From Sclerotiophoma versabilis (Eukaryota; Ascomycota; Dothideomycetes; Pleosporales; Didymellaceae), in contig JAAROD010000095.1 of assembly GCA_012274445.1 (NCBI GenBank), positions 1,116,001 to 1,180,000 of the forward strand: a DNA stretch of 64,000 nucleotides. The letters are read 5' to 3'. Position numbers and translations under genes: made by a program. Under the pieces are notes generated by a model. The model was not told the origin of the DNA, made no database searches, and saw only the letters and a list, made by a program, of their open reading frames with translations. The stretch's first letter is position 1. Each line of letters starts with the position of its first letter. Shown in pieces: positions 35,424-47,802 of the stretch.

Positions 35424-36824
35424 CTTAGCGATGTTGTGTGGGGTACGCGTTATTGATCCAGGAAATAAAGCTGTGTGCGAGTAGATAGGAAGTTAGAGAT
35501 GAAGAGGGAAGAGGGGACAAGACGCAAATCAAACAAGGTCAGTGTCAGTGTCAGTGTCAGTGTCAGTGACTGTGTCTTGATCAAGATTGAGCGTTATCTC
35601 GTACGACAACTCCGCTTCCCAGCGATGCGTATAAGACGCTTGTGCGGGGAATCGATGTAGCGCAGCAGGGTACCTACGAAGATGTACCTTAGATCCCCAG
35701 CGCGTAGTGAGATAGGGAGAGGATGCCACGAGTATTTGTTATGCACCTCCCCTGGCATGTGCAGGACGAACGCAAGCTGGGCATGTCGCGTGCCAGCTCG
35801 ATTGGTGAGGCGGCAAGTGAAGGAAGCAACGCAAACACCCCCTGCTGCTGTAAGCCGAGAAGCGAGAGGCGCCTTGTGATCAGCTGAAATCCTTCATCGT
35901 TGCTGGTACATTCTATTTGAGCTGCTGCGCCTTTCCCGGGAGGTGGTTGATAGAGCGTGTAGCGCGGTACCCTCTTGGGTGGGCGTTTAGGCCGAGGGCT
36001 GACAGATGGTGTGAACTGCTCTCGGCCGCAAGAAAGGAAGCGATGCACGTCATCTGGTTGGCTCTTGCCTTAGCGTACGTTTTTAGCACAGAACGCGGGC
36101 TCTTGTCAAAAATGCAAGGACCTAGATCTCTCGATCGAACTCCCAGATGCGACGTCATGGGACATTCGAATCGCTCGTCCTCCTCGGCTACCGTATTTTG
36201 ATTGCTTCAGATTATCTGGAGGCAGGCGCGTTTATTGCCAACCCACTCAGCTCACGCCGCTGGTTATTTCCAGCCAACGTGGCTAAGACGCGTGGACGAC
36301 TGAGGAATGCGGGCGTCGCGTGCGGCTGTGTGTTGTCTCAAGGCAAACGTCGCTAGACCACACGATCACAGTCATGATTATGCTAAAAGAAGGGTCTTTT
36401 TCGCCTGCTACCCGCCCTTGTATTTGCGGGGACGGCCCATAGTATATACCCTGACATTCCGCCTCCGGCTTTTCTTTTGCCTGTTCCCCTCTTCCCCTTT
36501 GTTCTCAGACAACCATCGATGTGGTTGTGGATCGCTGGTTGGTACTTACTGTAGCACTTGTGCACGATGATGCTCTTTTCACCGCCAAGGTGCGACTTTG
36601 GCGTACAAGCTTCCGCATCTGGACGACAAACAGTTCCTGCTACCTTCACTTCTCCAGCTCCGTCTGTGCTCACTTGGCTCGTGGACTCTCTATCCACGTC
36701 GCCCTCAACTCGTACTCACCAACCCGCCAACGCGCCTCCCCGACGCAACTCTCACCCGCAAACGTCTCCACAGTCTACCCCACTAAAGAGCAACAACGAA
36801 CGACGAAGCCTTCTTTCTGACAAA
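35424..36824. other. Intergenic, with hexamer repeat and CT-rich leader
   Basis: 1.4 kb between divergent genes. It holds a GTCAGT hexamer array (35538-35569) and, before 36825, a long CT/CA-rich leader typical of fungal 5' UTRs. No supportable gene. Confidence 0.5.
35538..35569 (+). repeat. GTCAGT hexanucleotide microsatellite, about 5 copies
   Basis: Five perfect tandem copies of GTCAGT ending in GAC, roughly 115 bp upstream of the tetraspanin start. Copy number is likely variable between strains. Confidence 0.9.
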
Positions 36825-37268
36825 ATGTCTTTCGACTACGACCAGTACCAGTGCAGCCCGAGATCACCCGCATTCGAGCCCATCTTGGGCAGCATCACCG
36901 AGGCTGCCGAATTTGAGAATGAATCAGACACCGAGGTCGAAGCCAAACCTGTGAGGCCATCACTTACCAAGATCGATTCTGCGTCGCAAGAAGTGCCAGA
37001 GGCTTTCATTCCTGATATTTCCATTGGCGAACCAGAGCTCACCACGAAAACCGCCAAGGGCACAGTTATCCAATTTGCGCGCATGACAACTGCGAAAGCA
37101 ACCTCTGTTCGACGCGTGCTACGCAAGGTCCTCGAAGCCGACAAGGTCCGCCGCCGCAAGGTCCTGAAAATCTACCTCAAGGCTCTCACTTTCTTGCAAT
37201 ACATGCTCAAGGCTCACGACCGCTATGGATCTGCAATGATGACGACTGGCATGTACATGCCGCGGTGA
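36825..37268 (+). CDS. Small hypothetical protein with basic helical C-terminus
   Basis: Single exon, 147 residues. The start ATG at 36825 lies in AAAATGTC context after a long CT-rich leader. The N-terminal half is acidic and probably disordered (ITEAAEFENESDTEVEAK); the C-terminal half is strongly basic and helical (RRVLRKVLEADKVRRRKVLK) and ends in a hydrophobic, methionine-rich stretch (MLKAHDRYGSAMMTTGMYMP). No signal peptide. I recognise no family. It could be a nucleic-acid or histone-binding protein, but that is only a guess from charge. Confidence 0.55.
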   Translation: MSFDYDQYQCSPRSPAFEPILGSITEAAEFENESDTEVEAKPVRPSLTKIDSASQEVPEAFIPDISIGEPELTTKTAKGTVIQFARMTTAKATSVRRVLRKVLEADKVRRRKVLKIYLKALTFLQYMLKAHDRYGSAMMTTGMYMPR

Positions 37269-38405
37269 AGGATTGATTGATTGACGGAAAATGATTTTAT
37301 GAGAACCTGTTTGGGCGAACTTTATGATTATGCATGAGCATCTTGGGCTGCAGCATTGCACGGCGTTATATACCCAACGGCATTTGGGTCACAGGAAGAA
37401 CACATGACTGCGGTCTACTTTCACACTTCTATCACATGCAATAATTTGGTTGCAGCATCTGGCCACAGATAGCAATATAGTTTTTCAACGCTGCGTCATA
37501 TGAACCTTGTACTCTCCCTCGTAACATTTGACTTATCGTGCTGGAACAAGGCCAACCTAATTGTCGCGTTACGAGTCACTTAGAGTTTCAAGGGCACCTA
37601 TCTCGTGCAGCGCGCCATCGTTGCAATTGGGAGGGTTTGATACATCTCCATTTCAGTATGGCAGGTAATAATCGACCTGTAAAGCTGAAAACCCAGAGTC
37701 AGTCACCATAACTGTTGATATCCGAAACCTGATTGAGGTGCAAATTTGAGGCTGGTCGCGATGCATGACGTTCGTTGTGCGTGCACTTAGCTAACCTCAG
37801 TTGGAAAACTTCCTAGCGGCTCCACACTAAGATAATGGGCCGCTCGTTGTTGATCCATGGATAGTGATTAAGAACGCTGTGAACTATAGCAGCGAAGATA
37901 ATGCCTTTCTCGTAAGGAGCGAGACATTGACTTTGCAGTCTTGAGGTGTGCATCTGCCTGGAGGTGTGCCTGTGCGATGCGCTCAGATAGCCAATCATCT
38001 TAGCACGGGCAGATCCCCTTGGCTTCAGCACACACGTCACAACCCGGTTCAGATGGGCACCAGAGAGCCACCATTCGCACTTCGTATGACCCACCAATCG
38101 TCGGCTATCTGAATTGCTTTTGGCTGCACTCCGAGGGCCGTTCTCGCACCTGACCTAGACCACCATCTGCACGAATGCCCTAGCCTTCCCGCGCCTGCGC
38201 TCCACATTGACGCTCTTTTCTTCCTATTCTCCACCCAGCTTCCACCCTGGACCGCTTTGCAGCCTACCGCGACAGTCCGTCTGAACAAGCCTTTGAGCTC
38301 CTCGAACTACCCAAAGAGGAGAGGAGCAACCCAGTACGGGCGCCAGAGAGCAAGAGAGAGCGCAAGAGACGGGAGAAGCTCGAGCAGCTTCGTGAGGCCG
38401 ACGAA
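37269..38405. other. Intergenic: phosphate transporter promoter
   Basis: 1.1 kb with no coding frame or repeat I can support. No clear CACGTG site for a Pho4-like factor was seen next to the transporter gene. Confidence 0.5.
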
Positions 38406-41175
38406 ATGAAGTTCTCCCACAGCCTGCAGTTCAATGCGGTGCCGGACTGGAGCAACCACTACGTCGCCTACAGCAACCTGAAGAAGCAGTACGTCTTACG
38501 TGGTGGAGCTGTGAAGAGCGTCCATTGGCGAACAAGAGGCTGACGGGCAATGCGTTGCGCAGGATCTACAATCTCGAGACACAGATCAACCAGAAGAACA
38601 CCGCGACCACCGACGCCGAGTCATCCCCGTTACTGAACGGCGCCGCAGATGACCCAGACAAAGCGTTCACGAACCTTCTCGATGCTGAATTGGAGAAGGT
38701 TACCTCGTTCTACCAGTTGAAAGAGGTTGAGATCTATGGGGAGCTAGATGCTTTGATCAACGATGAGGCAGACTATGAGCGCGGGCAAGAAGAGCTTGAC
38801 CAAGAGCAGCAGACTACGGCGCCGGGCAAGCAGACGCGCAGTACTAGCATCTTCAAGCAGATCGGCTTCAACCGCCCACGGGCAACGAGCACAGTAAGCG
38901 GCCGCTCGACGGGCGACGGCGATGAGGATGACGACGAAGACTCCGACGTAGACGCAAATGAGACCTCGAGACTGCGACAGAAAAGCCCTGATGGACAGCG
39001 AAAACGGCGACGAACTACAGATGAAAACGGGAACTCGGATGGCCTTTCTTCGAAGCGCAGAACAAGCGTAGCCTTCGATGACTACAACGACATGGCGTTC
39101 TCAGCGCTGTACGATGAGGGGGTGTCTCTGAAAAAGCGAACTGTCAGCGTATACGTCTCGCTGTGCGAGCTGCGATCCTTCATCCAGCTCAACAAGACTG
39201 GTTTCGAGAAGGTTTTGAAGAAATATGACAAAATCCTAGATCGCAAGCTCAAGAGCCAGTATCTCAACAAATACGTGTATCCCGCATATCCGTTTCAGCA
39301 GAGCACCATGGACAAGCTTGCGCAGAAATTGGAGCAGGTTGAGCACGCCTACTCGCAGATCTGCACCAAAGGCGACGTTGCAGAGGCCAAGCGCGAACTG
39401 AGGTTACATCTGCGAGAGCATGTCGTGTGGGAGCGGAACACGGTCTGGAGGGAAATGATCGGTATCGAGAGGAAAGCACAAGCTGCGAACATTGGCATCA
39501 CCCAGACTCTGCTTGGTCGTGATGTCAACGCAGGACGGGTACGCAGGCAGGGAGATGAAACCGAGCCTGTGATTAAGGAGGTTGTCACGCCCATCGGAAG
39601 ATACAGGTGTCCGCAATGGCTCGTCAGCAAGACCTTCTGGACACTGGTGGCTTGCATAGCGGTATTCGTCGTTCTGCTCGTAGTACCCATCATGGAGAAG
39701 CCAGAACAGCAAAACTGCTTAGCCATGGTTATCTTTGTGAGTGCGCTATGGGCGACTGAAGTATGTACGATCTTTCTCCGTCACCTGCGCCATCCTAACA
39801 ATTGCAGGCTATTCCGCTCTTCGTTACATCGCTACTTGTTCCCTTCCTCGCTGTAACTCTCGATGTTGTACGTAGCGATGTGGAGCCGCACAAGAGACTC
39901 GGCTCCAAGGCTGCGGCAGGTTATGTGTTTGCTGCTATGTGGACACCGGTCATCATGCTGCTTCTTGGAGGCTTCACTATCGCAGCTGCGCTCTCCAAGT
40001 ACAACATCGCCAAGATGATGGCCACGTTCGTTCTGAGCAAAGCTGGGACGAAGCCAAGGACTGTCCTTCTTACCAATATGTTCGTCGCTATGTTTGCCAG
40101 TATGTGGATTAGTAACGTTGCTGCGCCTGTGCTGTGCTTCTCCATTATTCAGGTACGTTCATAATCGGTAATTTGCTCGAACTCCGACTAACAGATCAGC
40201 CCATTCTCCGCAATCTGCCCGCCGACTCCAATATGACCAAGGCATTGCTCCTAGGTATCGCCCTGGCGTCCAACATTGGCGGTGCTGCGTCGCCCATTGC
40301 CTCGCCTCAGAATCTTATTGCCCTTCAGAACATGAATCCTGAGCCGTCTTGGGGTATATGGTTCTTCATTGCACTGCCAGTGTGCATCATCTCTATCCTT
40401 TTGATCTGGGGTCTGCTCGTCCTCACCTTCCAGCCAGGTAAGGGTACTACCATTGTGCCTATTCGCCCTATGAAGGACAAGTTCACTGGAGTTCAGTGGT
40501 TCATCAGCATTGTTACGGTGGTCACTATCGCACTTTGGTGCGTGAGCCACCAACTTGAAGACATCTTTGGTGACATGGGTGTCGTAGCAATCATCCCTCT
40601 TGTACTGTTTTTCGGTACTGGTATCCTTACGAAAGAGGATTTCAACAACTTCCTGTGGACTATCATTATCCTCGCTGCTGGTGGCTTGGCCCTTGGCAAG
40701 TCTGTCAATTCATCTGGTCTGCTCCATACCATCGCCGAGACAATCACCAGCGGCGTCGAGGGCATGAGCCTTTACGGCGTGCTGTGTGTTTTCTGTGGTC
40801 TCATTCTTGTCATTGCTACTTTCATCAGCCACACGGTTGCGGCGCTTATCGTGCTTCCGCTTGTGCAGCAAGTTGGTCAGAGCATGCCGGAGCCGCACCC
40901 AAACCTGCTTGTTATGGGTGCTGTACTCATGGCAAGTGGTGCCATGGGTCTACCCACGAGCGGCTTCCCCAACATGAGTAAGTCAACCTCAGCGACATTG
41001 TTCATCATATACGTTCTAACTTGTCATAGCTGCCATCATGATGGAAGACCAAAGAACCGGACAACGCTACCTCGAGGTCAAACACTTCCTCACACGTGGT
41101 GTCCCTGCCTCTATCGTTACCTACATTGTCATTGTTACCGTAGGCTACGGGCTCATGCTCGCAGCAGGCTTCTAA
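38406..41175 (+). CDS. SPX-domain low-affinity phosphate transporter (Pho87/Pho90/Pho91 family)
   Basis: Moves inorganic phosphate across the plasma or vacuolar membrane; the SPX domain senses inositol pyrophosphates. Exons 38406-38488, 38563-39760, 39808-40152, 40200-40977 and 41030-41175 total 850 codons, 849 residues. The SPX start MKFSHSLQFNAVPDWSNHYV is split by a 74-bp intron inside the codon after LKK. A long acidic linker (DEDDDEDSDVDANE) interrupts the domain, which resumes at SLKKRTVSVYVSLCELRSF and LNKTGFEKVLKKYDK. About ten to twelve hydrophobic helices follow, with SNVAAP and ASNIGGAASPIASPQN, the paired re-entrant signatures of the divalent-anion:Na+ symporter fold. In the third intron the acceptor at 40198-40199 is chosen over an earlier AG (40193-40194) to keep frame. 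The exact paralogue is not resolvable. Confidence 0.93.
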
Positions 41176-41919
41176 GTACGCTGCTTCTTGTATCCATCTT
41201 GTGTAAAACTCTGCATATTGTTTCTGTACGTTGCATGCGACATGGCGTCGCGATATCGGCGTTTGGCATGATCTTGGTTATCTGAGGGAATAGAAATATA
41301 TCGAAGCACAAGCGCATATGTCAATCAGGTGTCCTGTCTTACCAATGATTGAACGCTTGACAGCAAAAACCTGGCCTACCTCACGATCCCGCAATGGGTC
41401 ATCCGAGCTTGTTTTAGTCATGAATCACATCACGATGATGTGTTCAATGGCAACCTCGTTAGTTCACCTGACATCGCCTGACTTCTATTCACCGTAATCG
41501 TGGTCAGTACCAACTGCATGTCGTGATGGATAAGCGCCCGAGCGTACCTTTCATGATGAGACTGAACATAGACAGGCTTGTGTGTTTGCAACAAGAGATT
41601 GCTCAGTGGACGGGGGCCGTGTGATACTACAGGATGCACCTTTGAGCGTGATGGGTGTTTTTAACGCGAACGGGAGTGTGAAGACTAGAGAAAGATTCGT
41701 TGCGACTCGCTTTCTGGTGGATGTGCTGGGCAAAAAGATACAAATAACGGTTATGAATGTTGGTGTTGATCTGCCATTTTCCAACGCCATATCCACCCAA
41801 CATCTGCACCACAGCTTCCAGCAGATGGGATATCGTGAGGGATGCGGGTAGGTAGGTCATCCGCCGCTGACTTCCTTTCTGACCCATGCAGCACCACTGT
41901 GTCGGCAAAAAAAGAAAAT
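41176..41919. other. Intergenic, 3' flank of the transporter
   Basis: About 740 bp. Short frames on both strands around 41550-41850 overlap each other and have no recognisable domain. No repeat is seen. Confidence 0.5.
41907..41913 (-). terminator. RNA polymerase III T-run after tRNA-Gly
   Basis: Seven A on the + strand, i.e. T7 on the transcribed strand, begin seven bases past the mature tRNA 3' end. Confidence 0.8.
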
Positions 41920-42006
41920 GCATCGGCCGGGAATCGAACCCGGGGCTAGCCGAAATTGTCCTATGAAGGATGGCAACGGCTAATTTTACCACTAAACCAC
42001 CGATGC
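41920..42006 (-). tRNA. tRNA-Gly(GCC) with a short intron
   Basis: On the minus strand the 7-bp acceptor stem is GCATCGG (42006-42000) paired to CCGATGC (41926-41920). The D-arm TGGTTTAGTGGTAA and T-arm GGGTTCGATTCCC are standard and contain the internal A and B boxes. The anticodon stem AGCCG/CGGCT encloses TTGCCA followed by an extra ~17 nt, which fits an intron after position 37 and anticodon GCC. Mature length is then about 70-71 nt, right for glycine tRNA. Confidence 0.9.
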
Positions 42007-42708
42007 TAGTGACTTTTGATATGCTTTTGATCATACTATATCGTATATATTCTTATTCTGATCTCACGCTTCGAAGTAATTGTAGAGGTCATCATTGGTA
42101 GGAAACCGCAGCGGTCTCCCAACTAAATGGGTGTAAGTCAGGATCCTTACCTCTTTGAGCCTGCTGAATGCCCTCAATGCCCAAAAACAAGATGCATATA
42201 GCTAACATGACACCACATCAGCAAATTGCCTGTTATTGGACAAGAACCTAACTCACGAAAATGAACTTCCGATTACAGAAACTGCTGAAGCATTCGATAG
42301 ATCAGAAAGATATGGAGGGAAGTGAGCGTGGGGAGTGTTTTAAGAGTGTTCACGGCATGGGGTTTCGCAAACAATGTCAAGATGAAGTTAAGTCGCGTTA
42401 CGACGTTACAGCTTCATCTTCTTTAAAGCTTAAATCACCCAAGTGAGCTTTTTTCCTGAGATACCATGACCGTGCTGTATTAACATATCACGAGCACATT
42501 TATCGTGTTGGAAATACCGCCCTTCACGTCTAGTCGTACAGATATGAAGAAGGTCCAACAACCTTGCGCCTTACGTCTTTCGTGAGGGCCTCGAGATCCC
42601 ATAGATCACTGACCGACATCTCCCGAAGTGCGAATTGGTTGTGGATACGGCGTGGATATCGCAGTAACAGCATCTTCGTCTAATGACCGCTGGATGCCTG
42701 CCAGGACA
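42007..42708. other. Intergenic
   Basis: About 700 bp between the tRNA and the F-box relic. No gene, RNA or repeat is seen. Confidence 0.5.
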
Positions 42709-44070
42709 TCAGATAGATTGCCCGTTGTCTAACTCGCTGTCATGCCAAAAGGAGCAGAAGTAGTAATCTTTTCGCCTCCGGTAGTAGTTGACGCAGGCAG
42801 CGTCCCTGCACCGGGGCCTGATATGGCTTGCCTGCGGGTGGGGATATGTTTGGGTATCCATGGCGTGGAGCCAATGGTCGGTGGGGATGATTTTGACAGC
42901 AGGGTCCGTCATGGCTGTCGTCCTGCAGATCATAATGTCTTTCTCATAGCTGACTATAAGACCCTACGAGGAGATGGCGGTACCGCCAGCATCCCTTCGG
43001 TAATGAGGCGTAATGTCTAGCTTCTTGCCATTTTGTCCTCTTCCATGGCGATGATGCCATAATAGCAACGATTCTGAAGGAAGAGGTAAAAATGATGCTT
43101 GCGGAGGTCCTATTTTATCATCGTCTCCCGTCTTATAGTAGACAAAAAGCGCCCTATACGGGACGACGGGCTGAAGAATGCCATCTCGGGTAGAGCGCCT
43201 GAATGGGACGCAGGGCACAGGTTATCGGCCGGCCCTAGACTTCGAAGCCTCTGAAATAACGCCCTAAGCTCTGGCGCGGGAATTCGACCGTCCGCGGTGA
43301 GAGCGAGCGCGTCGATGCGACTGTGGGGTGTCCACTCTAGATTGAGAACCATAATGTCCGAGTCGAAGGTGCTGGTGCTGAGACTGGCTCGGGGCCAGGT
43401 CGGTGCCTCTGAGGCTGTGCAGCGCGTATCGTGGCTGGCATCGCGACACTCAATATTGAAGCTGTCGAGACAGGCTTGGTAGTCTCCTCCTCCGCGCTGC
43501 TGCTGCCGCCAGTCGTCGATATGAGCCTTAATTCTAGCCCAGATAATCTAAAAGTGCTCACATAACTGCACCGATCCTTGCTGGCCTAGACACCGTCGTT
43601 TTGGTTGATGCCTCAATGACTGCTGGTAGGTGGAGGAAAATTGGCAAAAACCGTGGAGACTGTGGCAGGCATAGCAGCGGAGCCTGCTGTCAAGCAAGTA
43701 GTTGATTGCACCATTGGGACTCCGGTGATAGTTCTGCTGGAATTTGCAGTCGTCGAAGAGTTGATGCTCACGCGTCGTTCCAGCGCCTGCAATTGTCGCA
43801 CCGGCCGTCCCTCTGTAAGAGCCGCCGAAATTGTAGCCTTGGAACATCGTGGCGATAGAAAGCTTCACCTCTGATAGAACATGCCTCTCTCCAAACGACC
43901 GGTTGACTGTTGACAAGTTGAAGGAATATCCTCGAGACTATCCGGAGACCTAGCGCAATGACATCGTCGCACAGGAATTCGAGTATACATAGGAGAAGCT
44001 CGTCCGGCAGCCGACTAATAAGGGGACAGAAGCGATTGTTGTAAACCTGTGCGGCTATAAGTGGGTCCAT
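42709..44070 (-). pseudogene. F-box protein pseudogene, multiply disrupted
   Basis: F-box proteins present substrates to SCF ubiquitin ligases. The minus strand keeps a good F-box after ATG 44070 (LISRLPDELLLCILEFLCDD). Downstream, recognisable coding pieces include RCDNCRRWND, RCYACHSLHGF, CLGQQGSVQLCEH, LALTADGRIPAPELRALFQRL and a histidine/tyrosine-rich end (CRDAACVNYYRRRK). They are separated by stop codons in the same frame (near 43768, 43548 and 42964) and by frame changes near 43770-43900 and 43110-43200. No set of GT-AG introns removes all of them. This is decay, not a multi-exon gene. The product was about 450 residues if colinear. Confidence 0.78.
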
Positions 44071-45809
44071 GGTGCACTGCAGCTCGCATAGGGTGGTGAG
44101 AAGTGCTTGAGCCTGTCGATCGTCCCGTTCCTCTCGATGAATCCGCCTCTTGGCTTCATATGCCTCTTTCTCTTTGATAGGCTGGAGTTTTTCGCGTCAT
44201 TTTTGGATCCTTCTAAAAAAACGGACCATCTTCAAGTCTCCAGCCGGGTTGCACGGTAAATAGAGCTTTAGGCGGTTGAAAAGTAAGCGGGCAAGTCAAC
44301 TCATCCAAGCTTAAATCTGTAAAGCAGAGTGTAGCTCTTACCAGAAGCCGTAATGGCCAGCCGTCAACAACACCAGCGCCCCTACTTCAACGAGCTCGAG
44401 CGCCCAGGTAGTCTCAAAATCACGTGCCCTACCACCCTCAGCTTTTCCTACATCCGGCGACGTCTATTGGCCTGGTTCTGCGGGGATTGTCGACCGTAGT
44501 GCAGATTCTTGCTGAGGGTCCGCTGATGATTCACTCAACCATACTGATATGAAGCCGCCGCATCTGCTGGAGAAGGGGATGGTTCCGATTTCAAAAGCTA
44601 AGCAAGTTGAACGATAACTCGATAGTGTGACTGGTTCCGCCTCGCCTGTCTTGGTGGATGGTGCCGTTTTGACAGGATCATAGTCTAGTGTGACTGTCTT
44701 CTGATATCGGATTTACACTGGTCTCTTTTGGCAAGGGAAGAACCAAGTGAAGACCCGATCTTTGCTATCCGCTTGAAGATGTTCGTAGCGGGCCCACCGG
44801 TTAATGCACATAGGCTATGCGATCCACGAGTAAGTCACCTATCTGATCATATTACCACCCAGCTGATGATGGTAAGACGCTTTAGGATCGTAGTTCTTTT
44901 GAGTCGTCTACAAATCTAAACTTAATCGTTTGCTTCTGGCTGGTGTTTTTCTTACTAAGAAGACGGTCGCCATACGAACAATTGCGGAGGCGTCTGCTTC
45001 AACTCTCCAGTCCTTGAGATGGATACGAAAATTTTGCAAGCCATCCAACCTGATTTCAATCTCTGTGCTAAACGAGATGTTCGTTCAATGTAGTTCAGTT
45101 GCATCGCTCTTGTCAAGATCCCTGACTCGCGGTTGTAAGGAGATTCCCGCTTCTGACTGAGGCACAGATGGCTCGGTAACGAGGCTTGGTACAAACGGCC
45201 TTTGGCGAATCGCTAGAGTCTAGGGATCTTTCGGTGGTTGTCTTGGCTGAATGTTTAGTGTATGACGTAGACAGCTCCTAAAATGACATCTATCTTCTTC
45301 AACCACAACACATAGGCTCCTAGCTGTTCTTAGAGTACGTGCTACAAAGTACATAGCCTCTCCCGTGAAATAATCTGCAGACGATGCAAAGACTATAATA
45401 CAGCTCATGATGGGACAGCCTTATGAAGCGCTATAGGCATAGTTTTTTATAATTACACAAAGCTGTTTATACTTTTCCACCTTCTTCTCATATCCTGCTG
45501 CTCCTTCTTGCCCCCCGCACGAATTCTCTCTTCTCCAGGAGATACCAGCACCAAGAGGAGTAGTAGCATGTCCGAATAACGTAGTAAACAATGCAAGCAG
45601 AGTTGAAAAGGCCGATTCAGGCCAAGAAAGCACGGACAACATTCTATCTACAATTAGGAAAAGAAAGGAAATACAAGGGGTAATTGAGAGTCAGGAGCGG
45701 TTGTGTAAAGAATAGCATGGCTGTGATACTGGATCAGTGCACCATCGTTCACCCAGTCAGGTATTTAATTGTGGTAATGATGGAGGTATTTACAAGCACT
45801 ACTCGTCTA
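44071..45809. other. Gene-poor stretch of about 1.7 kb
   Basis: Holds only short frames, e.g. a 48-codon frame from ATG 44353 and a 63-codon frame at 44728-44919, neither with a recognisable domain. It may contain further decayed sequence next to the F-box relic. The right end is the 3' flank of the carboxypeptidase. Confidence 0.5.
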
Positions 45810-47147
45810 TTAAGCAGCCCTGAACATGCTGAGAACACCAGCCCATGTCTCCCTGACAGTCGGTTGGATCTGGTTCGCGGGAAGAGAGAAACCGTATGTG
45901 CCCTTGTCACGGAGCTCGTAAGTGTAAGAGTAGGTGGCGTTACCGGTGACATCCGTGTAGTCCGTCGAGGATCCAGTGGTAGCGTACAGCGTCGAGCAGC
46001 TGGGACCAATGGTGTATGCAGTACCTGAAACAGCACGGATGGCAGATGCAGCATTTGTGGCCAATGTGCGGTGTGCAGCATCGTTCTCAGGGCGGGCGCT
46101 GCAACTGTAGCCATATGGCCTTGAATGATGTTAGATGATGATTGAAACGACTGACTCAGGAGGTTTTGCTTACCAGAGGATGTACTGTCCGTAAGAGTGG
46201 ACGTCGAGGTACAAGCGAATGCCTCGCGAGTTCTTGAGCGACTGAACCTGGGCGACAAGACCGCTGTTCTCAGGTGTATCGCTGGGAGCCTGGCCCTTGT
46301 ATGTTTCGGAACAAGGGTTAGTACTAGCTCCGCCGGTGACTTCCCACTTGTACGGCCAGTTACGGTTGATGTCAGTGCCGACACAGCTGTTTCCGCTCAC
46401 AGTCTTACGGTTCTTGCGCCAGAGACGGTCGGTTGTCTGAGAGTAAACGAAACCGTCGGGGTTGACAATGGGCATAATGTAGAAGTCGAACTTGTCGACG
46501 ACAGCCTTGATGTTCGCATCCGAGGCGTACTTGGTAAGCAGTTGCCAAGCAAAGTACTCAGTGCTCATGGTAGTGATCCACTCGCGAGCGTGGACAGTGC
46601 CGTGGATGAGCACTGCGGGCTTCGACCCCTTACCACCAGAACCCCAGATATGGATACCAGTAATAACACGTCCCTGTACCGAAGAACCAGAGGTGACGAT
46701 CTCCGAGTTGCCAGTGTAACCGGCCTGGAGGTCTCGGAGGAACGTCAAGTGGTCCGCGTAAGAGTGGTATGCGGTGAACCAGCTCTCGCTAGGGACTTTG
46801 AGAAGTTAACACGATGTATGTACAGAGGCAGAATCGACCTTACCAGCATACACGCCCATCTCGCCCTCCTCGGCCAGAATGGCGCCGACGTCATCATTAA
46901 TGACCTTGCTCTCCGCCAGCGAGCTTATCGCATCGACATTATCGGGCGACACGACGACATCGAGCTGAGCAGACTTTCCGGGGTTGAGGATGTGGGCCGA
47001 AAGCTCTTCGATCTTAGCTTCGAGGCCTGCAGTGTTCTCTAGGCGAAGGAGCTTGAAGCCACTGTAGTCGACCTTCTTATTGTCTCTTGGGACGACCGAA
47101 GCAAATGCAGAGGAGGCGAGCAACGCGGAGGTAAAAATGTACTTCAT
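45810..47147 (-). CDS. Secreted zinc carboxypeptidase, M14A family
   Basis: Removes C-terminal residues from peptides outside the cell. Exons 47147-46844, 46795-46174 and 46119-45810 (introns of 48 and 54 bp, GTAAGG...AAAG and GTAAGC...CAAG) give 411 residues. A signal peptide MKYIFTSALLASSAFA is followed by a ~95-residue activation propeptide. The mature enzyme shows the zinc motif HGTVHAREW (HxxE), the third zinc ligand in LDVHSYGQ, substrate-binding NRNW (Asn-Arg) and the catalytic glutamate in TYELRDKG. Length matches fungal metallocarboxypeptidase A, a secreted enzyme of dermatophytes and plant-associated fungi. It opens a run of secretory genes on this strand. Confidence 0.95.
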
Positions 47148-47802
47148 CTTGGGCGATGGAGCTGAGGCTTGCGCTGTTGCCAGATTGACTCCACGTATAG
47201 TCCTACCTTATATGTTGATCGTACTCAGCCCATGCAATCGCCACCTGCCCATCGCGTCGTTGTGTCCGACCTTCTCAAAGGGCCATCACAGTACACATGA
47301 ATTAGGCAGGTGTGCGCTTTCCCCAGCTTTGCGATGATCTGCTGCAAGCGCCGGGAAGGCACGATTGAAGGAAGTCGGAAGGGGATGCCCTGCTCTGGGT
47401 GGTTGATTCATTTCCTCGAAGATGCTTGGTACCTGCTTGGCTGATTAGCGTGTTTATGCGCGGGCAAAGCACGATTGGCTCGGAGAGGTCTTGGCTGACC
47501 AAATGAGGAAGGAGGTGGGAATGGCGGAGCTTGGCCATGCGTAAAGACCGATTCGAGGCTCAGCCAGGCTTCAGATGCATGCCTCGTGATGTGCCTGGAG
47601 CATGGCGTGCTGTAATTCGCTATCTGGTATGGTCGAAGCGAAGTTCGATTCAGGAAGGTCAGGCTGATAGCTGTGAAAGCCACAATATACGTGCATTGAA
47701 GGTACGAGGGGGGACAATGGCGCACACTCGATTAGGTAAACAATCGACCGAAAACATGTGCAAAGCCAGCGATGTATCACAAGCGCCTCTGTCCTCTTGA
47801 AT
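47148..47802. promoter_or_regulatory. Promoter of the carboxypeptidase gene; intergenic
   Basis: 655 bp without a supportable gene. A TATATG at about 47210-47215, 60 bp from the carboxypeptidase start, could serve as a TATA element. Both flanking genes are on the minus strand. Confidence 0.4.

Noticed and set aside
35538..35569. CRISPR-like or telomere-like repeat
   Set aside because: A simple GTCAGT microsatellite; no spacers, wrong size and eukaryotic context.
42007..45809. Possible transposon remnant around the F-box relic
   Set aside because: No integrase, transposase or reverse-transcriptase motif and no terminal repeats were found.
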